Assembly: GCA_035548375.1 (NCBI GenBank)
Contig: DASZTG010000074.1
Span: forward strand, 7,546 to 71,545
Direction of reading: 5' to 3'
Origin: JACQAP01 sp035548375
GTDB lineage: Bacteria; Pseudomonadota; Gammaproteobacteria; Burkholderiales; JACQAP01
Length of the DNA stretch: 64,000 nucleotides
Shown: positions 43,194-50,555 of the stretch, in pieces
Numbering within the stretch: the first letter of the stretch is position 1
How the letters are laid out: every line of letters starts with the position of its first letter
Position numbers and translations under genes: made by a program
Notes under the pieces: model-generated
What the model saw: the letters and a program-made list of their open reading frames with translations, nothing else
Told to the model about the DNA's origin: nothing
Databases searched by the model: none

Positions 43194-43703
43194 ATGGACG
43201 ACTACCCGGACAATTTACGGACACTGTACTTCGAATTCGGTCGCGCCGCCGAAATGGCTCAGGTCATGGAGACGGAAGCTGGCAATCTTGCGCTCGCCTT
43301 TGTATCACTCGCGTTTGACCCCGGCACGATCACTGACGAAGAACGCCGCTTGTTTCGCGCGATAGTTGACGACGTGAATAGCCGAACGTTCGGGAATCTG
43401 CTGAGGCAAATCCGCAAGATCGGGACCGTTAGTGATGGCATCGAAGACACGATCAACGCCGCACTGGAGAAGCGAAATTACCTTGTCCACAAGTTCTTCC
43501 GTCACCACAACCTTCAGATCAATTCTGACGCTGGTCGAGAAGAAATGATCGCTGAGCTTGGAGAGATCCACCGAGCACTCAGCAGCGCACATACGGTACT
43601 TGCGGGCATGACTCATACGTTCAGTCAGGCATTTGGCCGGCCCAATGTTTCGCCGGAAGAGGGAGAGGAATTGATGCGCCGGGGCAAGAGAATTGAAATC
43701 TAA
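43194..43703 (+). CDS. Cassette ORF 2: helical protein with HEPN-like RNYLVH motif
   Basis: 169 residues, ATG four bases after the core site at 43183-43189, TAA inside the next R'' box. It is predicted to be almost all helical. KRNYLVHKFFRHHN contains R-x4-H, the signature of HEPN nucleases, preceded by a helix with DTINAALE; this is also seen in abortive-infection-like and C-terminal HEPN families. The remaining part, with acidic residues in PEEGEELMRRGK, has no known motif. Function as nuclease or toxin is only inferred. GC content and codon use differ from the flanks. Confidence 0.75.
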   Translation: MDDYPDNLRTLYFEFGRAAEMAQVMETEAGNLALAFVSLAFDPGTITDEERRLFRAIVDDVNSRTFGNLLRQIRKIGTVSDGIEDTINAALEKRNYLVHKFFRHHNLQINSDAGREEMIAELGEIHRALSSAHTVLAGMTHTFSQAFGRPNVSPEEGEELMRRGKRIEI

Positions 43704-43784
43704 CAACCGGCTCGAGTTCGCGCCGGCGCGCCCGACTCGTAAAAGCGAGGCGCTTTTACTCGCGGCTCAGCCGGAGCGTTAGGC
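43698..43784 (+). other. attC recombination site 2
   Basis: 87 bases from R'' ATCTAAC (43698-43704) to R' GTTAGGC (43778-43784). CCGGCTCGAG near the left end pairs with CTCAGCCGG near the right end with one extra C, the expected bulge. The centre folds into a hairpin with perfect 9-base arms GTAAAAGCG and CGCTTTTAC around AGG. Confidence 0.85.
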
Positions 43785-43791
43785 AGCCATC

Positions 43792-44220
43792 GTGACGATC
43801 CGCTCCTACTACCGCAATGACCTGGCGCTCTCCCAATTGGAGGCCGCGCTCCACCTCTACTTTGCTGGAGGTGACTACGCATCCGTCATTACGCTCGCGG
43901 GTGCGGCCGACGAAGTCTTCGGCAAGATGCTTACCGCGGCGGGCAAAGAGAGCTCACTAGAATCACTGAAGAAGGCTGTTTGCGCAATTCATGAGCGGTT
44001 GTATGGGGAGCCAACCCCGCCTAAGCAAGTTGCCGATCGAGCCAATCGTGCAAAGAACAGTTTGAAGCACTGGGACGACGGGGATCCAATCCTGATCAAG
44101 TTCGACTTGGAGCAGGAAGCCAAAGACATGCTATTTCGGGCAATAGACAACTTCTGGTTGCTCGAAGAGAAGCTTTCGCCGGCCATGGAGAAATTTCAAC
44201 GTGAAGAACTGGCTGCCTAA
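43792..44220 (+). CDS. Cassette ORF 3: helical protein, possible HEPN-like
   Basis: 142 residues starting with GTG at 43792, eight bases after the core site; the TAA stop is within the third R'' box. It is alpha-helical, with LEAALHLYFAGGDYASVITL typical of HEPN-like helical bundles. The segment NRAKNSLKHWDD contains R-x6-H, within the R-x(4-6)-H range, though the Arg and His positions are not proven. Similar proteins of unknown function are common as integron cassettes. No signal peptide is seen. It is the last cassette of the array. Confidence 0.72.
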   Translation: MTIRSYYRNDLALSQLEAALHLYFAGGDYASVITLAGAADEVFGKMLTAAGKESSLESLKKAVCAIHERLYGEPTPPKQVADRANRAKNSLKHWDDGDPILIKFDLEQEAKDMLFRAIDNFWLLEEKLSPAMEKFQREELAA

Positions 44221-44264
44221 CCCGTCGTTGCACCCGACGTGCGCATGCATCGACGGGGTCAGGC
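44215..44264 (+). other. Short attC-like site 3 with altered core
   Basis: 50 bases from R'' GCCTAAC (44215-44221) to GTCAGGC (44258-44264). CCCGTCG pairs with CGACGGGG across a short loop. The right core has C where GTTRRRY requires T, so this last site may be inactive or mark the end of the array. Non-coding sequence of 71 bases then leads to the MFS gene's 3' end. Confidence 0.6.
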
Positions 44265-44335
44265 CTTGCATTTTGCTTCCGTGAATGAATATATCCAAAA
44301 TATCGGGTGCCGCGGATACATTTGCGGCCACGTAA

Positions 44336-45577
44336 TCACGTCATCTGCCTTTCCGGCTTCATAGCAAACGCCCCGATCGCCCCCAGCAGCATCAGCACCA
44401 TCGATCCAACGAAGGGCAGCGTCCAGTTGCCGGTCGTGTCGATGATCCACCCCGCGACGACGGGCGACACGATCGCGGCGAAAGCCGAGCCCACGTTCAT
44501 CAGGCCGCTGGCCGTGCCGGAGAACTGCGGCGCGATGTCCATCGGGATCGCCCACATCGGGCCGATGGTCAGCTCCGCGAAGAAAAATCCCAGGCTCAGG
44601 CAGATGGCCGCGACGACGAGGTCCTGCGTGAACAGCAGCGGCAACAGCGATGCCATCGCGCCAAGCATGCCGACGACGACGAGGTTGCGCCGCGCAACGG
44701 CGCGGCTGCCGGTGCGCTTGAGCAACCAGTCGCTGATGATGCCGCCCAGCGCGTCGCCGACGACGCCCGCGAAGAAAACACCCGAAGCGAACACCGCGGA
44801 TTTCTTCAGGTCCAGGCTGTGCTGTTGCAGGAAGTACAGCGGAATCCAGCTCAGGAAAAGCCAGAGCGTCCAGCCGTAGCAGAAATACACTGCCGTTACC
44901 GGCGCCATGCGCCGCACGAGACGCTTCCACGGCACCGCAGGGCGCGACTTGCCGTCGGCGTAGGGCGGCAGCGCCTTCAGTTCGCTTTGCGTGATGGCGG
45001 GATGGTCTTTCGGATCGTCTCGGAAATAAATCACCCACGCGATCGTCCAGAGCAGGCTGGCTGCGCCGAGCACGAAGAACGAGCCGCGCCACGTTATCGC
45101 GACGATCAGCCACGCGACCATCGGCGGCGTGACGGCGTTGCCGATGCGTGCGAACGCGTGCGTGATGCCCTGCGCGAAGCCGCGTCGGGAAGATGCAGTC
45201 CAGTACGACATCGCGCGCGTGGCGGCCGGGAAGGTCGCGCCTTCGCCGAGCCCGAGCAGCACGCGCGCTGCCAGCATCGAGACCAGGCCACCGGCCAATC
45301 CTGTCAATGCCGTCGCGGCAGCCCAGACGATGCCGCAGACGAACAGCGTGCGTCGCGCGCCGAAGCGGTCGCCCAGCCATCCGCCGATGACCTGGAACAC
45401 GAGGTAGGGATAGGCGAACGCCGAGAACACGAAGCCGAGCTGCGTGTTGCTGAAACCGAGTTCCTGCTTGAACGCGGCCGCCGCGGTGCTGACGTTCACG
45501 CGATCGACGTAGGTGATGAAGTACATGAGGCACAGCATCGCGAGGACGCCGCGCGTCGCGCTGATCCTTGTTTTCAT
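44336..45577 (-). CDS. MFS transporter, anion:cation symporter (ACS) type
   Basis: 413 residues with 12 predicted membrane helices. CLMYFITYVDRVNVSTAAAA at the N-terminus is the ACS hallmark (phthalate, glucarate, galactonate and similar organic acids), followed by motif A GGWLGDRFGARRT and GLGEGATFPAATRAMSYW. It should import an organic anion with protons. The substrate is not evident; the neighbouring genes do not form an operon with it. The start at 45577 is divergent from the thioesterase gene. Confidence 0.9.
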   Translation of the reverse strand: MKTRISATRGVLAMLCLMYFITYVDRVNVSTAAAAFKQELGFSNTQLGFVFSAFAYPYLVFQVIGGWLGDRFGARRTLFVCGIVWAAATALTGLAGGLVSMLAARVLLGLGEGATFPAATRAMSYWTASSRRGFAQGITHAFARIGNAVTPPMVAWLIVAITWRGSFFVLGAASLLWTIAWVIYFRDDPKDHPAITQSELKALPPYADGKSRPAVPWKRLVRRMAPVTAVYFCYGWTLWLFLSWIPLYFLQQHSLDLKKSAVFASGVFFAGVVGDALGGIISDWLLKRTGSRAVARRNLVVVGMLGAMASLLPLLFTQDLVVAAICLSLGFFFAELTIGPMWAIPMDIAPQFSGTASGLMNVGSAFAAIVSPVVAGWIIDTTGNWTLPFVGSMVLMLLGAIGAFAMKPERQMT

Positions 45578-45684
45578 GTCTGGGGCCGCCGATTGGATCG
45601 CGCAGTGTACAGCCGCGGCATTCCGGCCGGCGAGTCATGCTAAATTCAACTGGAATGCGCGGACCGCGCGGAAGGAGAGAAGGA

Positions 45685-46209
45685 ATGTCGGCAGAGGACT
45701 GGATCAAGTTGGAAGAAGACGTCGCGATGCGCATGACCAATCCCGGCGTCAGTCCGCTGGGCGAGATGCGCAAGCGCACCGGCCTGCAATTCCTGCGGGA
45801 TATCGCGTCGGGGACGCTGCCGTATCCGCCGATCGGCAAGGCGCTGAACTTCTTTCCGGTCGAGGCGGAGGAGGGGCGCGTCGTATTCCAGGGCACGCCG
45901 ACCTTCGACTTCTACAAACCGATCGGCACGGTGCATGGCGGCTGGGCTTGCGCATTGCTGGATTCCTGCATGTCTTGCGCAGTGCAGACCATGATCCCGG
46001 CCGGGTTCGGCTATACGACCGGCGAGCTGAAGGTGAATTTCGTGCGCGCGCTCACGGAAAGAACCGGTCCGATCCGCGCCGAAGGCAAGGTCATCCATCC
46101 CGGGCGCCAGCTCGCGACGGCCGAGGGTCGCATCGTCGATGCCGACGGCAAGCTGTATGCGCATGGCACGACGACGTGTTTGATCTTTCCGTTGCCGCAG
46201 GAAAAATAA
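45685..46209 (+). CDS. PaaI-family hotdog thioesterase
   Basis: 174 residues from the ATG at 45685, with GGAAGGAGAGAAGG upstream as ribosome binding site. The hotdog core has HGGWACALLDSCMSCAVQT as the central helix and YTTGELKVNFVRALTERTG as strand pair, the arrangement of PaaI/YbgC-type acyl-CoA thioesterases. The catalytic Asp is probably in LLDSC and the motif PIGTVHGGW supplies the backbone oxyanion site. Acyl substrate is unknown. The longer in-frame start overlaps the divergent gene and lacks a ribosome binding site. Confidence 0.87.
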   Translation: MSAEDWIKLEEDVAMRMTNPGVSPLGEMRKRTGLQFLRDIASGTLPYPPIGKALNFFPVEAEEGRVVFQGTPTFDFYKPIGTVHGGWACALLDSCMSCAVQTMIPAGFGYTTGELKVNFVRALTERTGPIRAEGKVIHPGRQLATAEGRIVDADGKLYAHGTTTCLIFPLPQEK

Positions 46210-46233
46210 AGCACGAGGCGCGGGCCTCGAGGT

Positions 46234-46284
46234 GCGAGGCGCGAGATTTCTTGACGTCCTCGAGCCTCCTATCTCGCGCCTCGC
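46234..46284. repeat. REP-like inverted repeat
   Basis: Perfect 14-base arms GCGAGGCGCGAGAT (46234-46247) and ATCTCGCGCCTCGC (46271-46284) around 23 bases, with further CTCGAGGTGCGAGG-type sequence at its edges. It lies 24 bases after the thioesterase stop, in a 367-base gap (46210-46576). It could act as terminator or mRNA stabiliser. The rest of the gap shows nothing else besides the presumed promoter of the amidase gene. Confidence 0.6.
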
Positions 46285-46576
46285 GCCTGCCAGCGGCGCG
46301 CGTCGCGCACCTCCGTCAGGCACCCGCAAGCTTCGCGTGCGCGATGACGGTGCCCGCGCGCCTCTGGCGCCTTTGCGCGATGTGAAAAATCCCGCCGATG
46401 ACATTCGCAACCCAAGGAATCCACGCCGGGTTTCCTTTCGGGAAACTGACGCGCGTGCGCGCCGGGCACCGCCTGTGGGCGTGGCCCGCTAGTTGCGATG
46501 GGACTTCCGGATCGTCGATTCGCACCCCGCGACCTGTTTTGACCGGGTGCCCATTCATTTCCGGAGAGAGGGAGTC

Positions 46577-48040
46577 ATGTCCGAAGAACATAGCGCCTGC
46601 TGCAACCACGACCACGCGGCGGACGAAGCCGCCGCAACCGAACAGGAGTCGCCGCAGGTCGATGCCGCGCGCAGGAATTTCGTCTGGGGCACCCTGGCCG
46701 CGGGCGGCGCGGCGGTTTCGGCCGGCACGCTGTCCATTCCATATGTATCGACCGCGCAGGCGCAAGGACTGGACCCGGTCAAGTCCGGCGTTCGCAACCA
46801 CTACTACGTCGCCGCGAGCGACAAGACCGTGCACTGGGGTTTCTTCAGCAAGAAGCTCAAGCCGGTCGTTTCGATCGATTCCGGCGATTTCGTCACGATC
46901 GAGGCGATCACGCACCATTCCTACGACGACTACGAGCGCCTGATCAAGGGCGACCCCGGCGTCGAAAGCATTTTCTACTGGGACAAGAAAAAGAAAAACG
47001 TGAACCGGCGCGGCGCCGGCCCGATGGACGCATCGATCAAGGGTCGCGGTGCAGGCGAAGGCTTCGGCGTGCACGTGTGCACGGGCCCGGTGTTCGTCAA
47101 GGGCGCGGAGCCCGGTGACATCCTCGAGGTGCGCATCGTCGATGTGACGCATCGCCCCTGCGCGAACCCGCTGTACAAGGGCAAGACGTTCGGCATCAAC
47201 GCCGCGGCATGGTGGGGCTTCCACTACAACGACCTGATCGAGGAGCCGAAGAAACGCGAAGTCATCACGGTGTACGAGGTCGACACCAGCAACGAGCGCA
47301 GCTGGGCCAAGGCGGTCTACAACTACAAGTGGGAGCCGCAGACCGATCCGTTCGGCGTGGTCCACAGCATCATCGACTATCCCGGCGTGCCGGTGGACCA
47401 CAGCCTCGTCAAGGAAAACCACGGGATATTGAAGGATGTCCGCATCCCGGTGCGCCCGCACTTCGGCGTGCTGGGCCTGGCCCCCGCGGAAGCCGACATG
47501 GTCGACTCCATTCCGCCCGGTCCGTTCGGCGGCAACATCGACAACTGGCGCATCGGCAAGGGCGCCACGATGTATTACCCGGTGCAGGTGCCGGGCGCCC
47601 TGTTCTCGGCGGGCGATCCGCATGCATCGCAAGGCGATTCCGAACTGTGCGGCACGGCGATCGAATCGTCGCTGACCGGCACCTTCCAGTTGATCCTGCA
47701 CAAGAAGGCTACGCTGGCCGGCACGACGCTGGAGGAGCTCAAGTACCCGTTGCTGGAAACCAAGGACGACTGGCTGGTGCACGGCTACAGCTACGCGAAT
47801 TACCTCGCGGAGCTCGGGCCGAACGCGCAGTCGGAGATCTATTCCAAGTCGTCGGTCGACCTCGCGCTGCGCGACGCATTCCGCAAGGTGCGCCACTTCC
47901 TGATGACGACGCAGGGGCTGACGGAGGACGAGGCGATCTCGCTGATCACGGTCGGCGTGGACTTCGGTATTACGCAGGTCGTCGACGGCAACTGGGGCGT
48001 GCATGCCATCGTGAAGAAGGACTTGTTCGCCGGGCGATGA
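46577..48040 (+). CDS. Tat-exported acetamidase/formamidase family protein
   Basis: 487 residues from the ATG at 46577 (GGAGAGAGGGAGTC upstream). The N-terminus has a Cys/His-rich start, SEEHSACCNHDHAAD, then a twin-arginine motif ARRNFVWGTLAAGG and an Ala-rich stretch ending AQAQG. The rest matches the FmdA/AmdA family: VHWGFFSKKLKP, FGVLGLAPAEADMVDSIPPG, FGGNIDNWRIGKGATMYYPV, GDPHASQGDSELCGTAIE. These enzymes hydrolyse formamide or short amides to ammonia and acid, normally in the cytoplasm. The exported form should work in the periplasm, with the substrate unknown. A clear terminator follows. Confidence 0.88.
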   Translation: MSEEHSACCNHDHAADEAAATEQESPQVDAARRNFVWGTLAAGGAAVSAGTLSIPYVSTAQAQGLDPVKSGVRNHYYVAASDKTVHWGFFSKKLKPVVSIDSGDFVTIEAITHHSYDDYERLIKGDPGVESIFYWDKKKKNVNRRGAGPMDASIKGRGAGEGFGVHVCTGPVFVKGAEPGDILEVRIVDVTHRPCANPLYKGKTFGINAAAWWGFHYNDLIEEPKKREVITVYEVDTSNERSWAKAVYNYKWEPQTDPFGVVHSIIDYPGVPVDHSLVKENHGILKDVRIPVRPHFGVLGLAPAEADMVDSIPPGPFGGNIDNWRIGKGATMYYPVQVPGALFSAGDPHASQGDSELCGTAIESSLTGTFQLILHKKATLAGTTLEELKYPLLETKDDWLVHGYSYANYLAELGPNAQSEIYSKSSVDLALRDAFRKVRHFLMTTQGLTEDEAISLITVGVDFGITQVVDGNWGVHAIVKKDLFAGR

Positions 48041-48063
48041 TTGCGCGATACCGTAAACAAAAA

Positions 48064-48085
48064 GGGCGCCGATGGCGCCCTTTTT
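48064..48085. terminator. Rho-independent terminator, bidirectional
   Basis: GGGCGCC (48064-48070) and GGCGCCC (48074-48080) around GAT, flanked by AAAAA on the left and TTTTT (48081-48085) on the right, so it can serve both the amidase gene and the converging small gene. Confidence 0.9.
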
Positions 48086-48104
48086 CATTGCTGGTGGATC
48101 CCCG

Positions 48105-48395
48105 TCATTCGCGCTTGATCAGCCGCTTCAGGTTCGCCGGGTCGTCCCACACGGCCTGGGCACGCGCGATGTTTTCCGCAGGGGCCTTGAGAAAGCTGGC
48201 CTTCGCGGCGTCGTCGGAGAAGCAGTAGACCTTGTCGTTCGGCCCCAGCCAGAACACCGAGCAATCGGTCTTGTTCGCGTAGCCGTGCGTCAGCCCCATC
48301 ACGCACTGGCCGTCGAATTCCGGCTCGCCGGCGAAGGCGGTCGATGCCAGCGTTATTAGCAGGAACAACGTCGAAAGCAGAGTTTTCATGATCAT
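48105..48395 (-). CDS. Small secreted YHS-like protein
   Basis: 96 residues; ATG at 48395 or the in-frame ATG two codons later. The signal peptide MKTLLSTLFLLITLASTAFA ends at AG. The mature part has a cysteine in GQCVMGL, then KVYCFSDDAAKASFLKAPAE, a pattern very like the YHS domain (Y/F-C-x5-K-x2-F). YHS proteins bind metal or occur in copper and sulfur proteins. The C-terminus is WDDPANLKRLIKRE. Function is unknown. It converges with the amidase gene on a shared terminator. Confidence 0.65.
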   Translation of the reverse strand: MIMKTLLSTLFLLITLASTAFAGEPEFDGQCVMGLTHGYANKTDCSVFWLGPNDKVYCFSDDAAKASFLKAPAENIARAQAVWDDPANLKRLIKRE

Positions 48396-48436
48396 TCTCG
48401 CAGTAATTCAATGCTGCGAATTTTACAGCGACCGCG

Positions 48437-49366
48437 TCACTTCCTCACGCCCATGCGCCTCTCCTTGGCTCGCACCAGCGCGCTGATCACGTCGTTGAAG
48501 GGCGTGGCCACGCCCAGCGGCTTGCCTGCGACGGGAATCGCGCCGTTGATGGCCTCGATCTCCGACATCCGGCCGGCCATGTGGTCGAGGAGCATCGACG
48601 GCCGCGCATTCGGGATCTTCGTGCCGAAATTGTGGACGTACGCGACCGGATCGGTGAAATCGAGCTTGATGTCTTTCGCGCGGGCCACCTTGTAGGCCTC
48701 GGTCGCGCAACCCGACGCTACGATCCACGTGTCCGGGTCGCCCATGACCTCGCCGATGGTGCGCTCCGTCACGCTGCAGGGACCGGAGTAGCACACGTTG
48801 CAGATCAGCTTTTCCCAGACGAGCTGGTCGATGTCGTCGAAGCATTTCACTTTGAAGCCACCGGACTCCCAGACCTTCGCGACCTGTTCCAGGCGCGGCG
48901 ATACGGGACCGGAAAACTCCCCGAGGCGCACCAGTTCCCAGCCGTTGTGGTGCGCATGCCCGGGGCCTTTCATCGACGCACCGAAGCCGCCGACGACGCC
49001 GACCAGCACGCGTTCCTTGCCCAGCACCTTCGCCGCCGTATCCGGGCCGCCGAGGCCGTTCTGGATCGAGAGCACGACGGTGTCCTTGCCAATCAGCGGC
49101 TTCATCGATTGCGCCGCCTGTTCGACGTGCATCGCCTTCGTCGCGAGGATGGCGAGGTCGACCGGGCCGGCGTCCGCCGCACTCGTCGTGGCGTTGACTT
49201 TCACCGTCCTGTCGCCGGACGCACCCTCCAGGCGCAGGCCCGTCGTTTTCATGGCGTCGACGTGCTCTTTCCAGCTGTCGATCGCCCAGATTTCGTGCCC
49301 CGCGTCCGCCAGCAGCGCCGCGTACACGCTGCCCATCGCTCCGCAACCGACGATTGCCACTTTCAT
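48437..49366 (-). CDS. Ketopantoate reductase-family NADPH dehydrogenase (ApbA/PanE-like)
   Basis: 309 residues. The Rossmann loop is VAIVGCGAMGSVYAALL at residues 3-19, followed by ILATKAMHVEQAA and SIQNGLGG, and the catalytic lysine in VWEKLICNVCYSG of the helical C-terminal domain. Family members reduce 2-dehydropantoate or related keto acids with NADPH. The central part is less typical than genuine PanE, so it may be a catabolic paralogue acting on another branched keto or hydroxyacid. It is divergent from the aldo/keto reductase gene, with 132 bases between. Confidence 0.88.
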   Translation of the reverse strand: MKVAIVGCGAMGSVYAALLADAGHEIWAIDSWKEHVDAMKTTGLRLEGASGDRTVKVNATTSAADAGPVDLAILATKAMHVEQAAQSMKPLIGKDTVVLSIQNGLGGPDTAAKVLGKERVLVGVVGGFGASMKGPGHAHHNGWELVRLGEFSGPVSPRLEQVAKVWESGGFKVKCFDDIDQLVWEKLICNVCYSGPCSVTERTIGEVMGDPDTWIVASGCATEAYKVARAKDIKLDFTDPVAYVHNFGTKIPNARPSMLLDHMAGRMSEIEAINGAIPVAGKPLGVATPFNDVISALVRAKERRMGVRK

Positions 49367-49498
49367 GCGCGTTCTCCTGTTCGAGGCGCCGATTCTAATG
49401 AAAGCCGGCTATTCGCGTTCGACGGTTGCACTACAATCCGCTCTCTCTGTCCCGGGCGGCCGGGACTCGCAGTTCACGAAATGACGGAGGAAAGCTCG

Positions 49499-50530
49499 AT
49501 GGAGTACAGGCAGCTCGGCGGTTCAGGCTTCAAGGTCCCGGCATTGAGCCTGGGGACCGGCACGTTCGGCGGCGGCAACGAGTTCTTCAAGTCCTGGGGC
49601 GCGAGCGACGTGAAGGAAGCTTCGCGCCTCGTCGACGTCTGCCTCGAGGCCGGGCTCACCATGTTCGACTCGGCCGACGTGTACTCCGGCGGCATGGCGG
49701 AAGAAATCCTCGGCCAGGCCATCAAGGGCCGGCGCAACCAGTTGCTGATCTCGACCAAGGGCACGTTTCGCACCGGTCCGGGGCCGAACGACCTGGGTTC
49801 GTCGCGCTTTCATCTGACCGAGGCCGTCAACGCCAGCCTGAAGCGGCTGGGGACCGACTACATCGACCTCTACCAGTTGCACGGCTTCGACGCGCGCACG
49901 CCGATGGAAGAAGCGCTGTACACGCTCGACAACCTCGTGCGCGCCGGCAAGATCCGCTACATCGGCTGCTCGAATTTTTCCGGCTGGCACCTGATGAAGT
50001 CGCTGTCGATTTCGGAGAGGCACGGCCTCGCGCGCTACACTGCCCACCAGGCCTACTACAGCCTGGTCGGACGCGACTATGAATGGGAGCTCATGCCGCT
50101 GGCACTCGACCAGAAGGTCGGAACGGTGGTGTGGAGCCCGCTCGGCTGGGGCAAGCTGACGGGAAAGCTGCGTCGCGGGCAACCCCTTCCGGAAACCACG
50201 CGCCTGCAAAGCAAGATCTCCAACGACAAGGGACCGCCCGTGTCGAACGAGCACGTGTTCAAGGTGGTCGATGCCATCGACGCCATCGCGAAGGAAACCG
50301 GCAAGACGGTCACGCAGATCGCGCTGAACTGGCTGCTGCAACGCCCGACCATCTCGACCATCATCGTCGGCGCGCGCAACGAGGAGCAATTGAAGCAGAA
50401 CCTCGGCGCCGTGGGCTGGAATCTCACGAAGGAGCAGGTTGCAAAGCTCGACGAGGCGAGCACCGTCACGCTGGCCTATCCCTACTGGCACCAACGCGGC
50501 TTCCTCGAACTGAATCCGCCGCCGGTCTGA
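49499..50530 (+). CDS. Aldo/keto reductase
   Basis: 343 residues from the ATG at 49499, with GGAGGAAAG upstream and TACAAT (49432-49437) as a possible -10 element. The frame is open for 300 codons upstream, but that part is antisense to the divergent gene. The TIM-barrel catalytic tetrad is visible: D and Y in FDSADVYSGG, K in LLISTKGTF, and H in YQLHGFD. The NADPH-binding end has TIIVGARNEEQLKQNLGAVG. It belongs to the AKR5/AKR11-like group that reduces or oxidises small carbonyls. It begins the run AKR-GMC-GMC-CoA-transferase, spaced tightly on the same strand. Confidence 0.9.
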   Translation: MEYRQLGGSGFKVPALSLGTGTFGGGNEFFKSWGASDVKEASRLVDVCLEAGLTMFDSADVYSGGMAEEILGQAIKGRRNQLLISTKGTFRTGPGPNDLGSSRFHLTEAVNASLKRLGTDYIDLYQLHGFDARTPMEEALYTLDNLVRAGKIRYIGCSNFSGWHLMKSLSISERHGLARYTAHQAYYSLVGRDYEWELMPLALDQKVGTVVWSPLGWGKLTGKLRRGQPLPETTRLQSKISNDKGPPVSNEHVFKVVDAIDAIAKETGKTVTQIALNWLLQRPTISTIIVGARNEEQLKQNLGAVGWNLTKEQVAKLDEASTVTLAYPYWHQRGFLELNPPPV

Positions 50531-50555
50531 GCGGGCGTCCGGCGATCCGCGGCAC

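Noticed and set aside
42356..44335. Integron integrase or attI near the cassettes
   Set aside because: No tyrosine recombinase motif (R-HxxR-Y) appears in any frame of the region or in the flanking genes, so only a cassette cluster is claimed.
48581..49498. 300-codon upstream extension of the aldo/keto reductase
   Set aside because: It is antisense to the ketopantoate reductase-like gene, and a good ribosome binding site marks the ATG at 49499.
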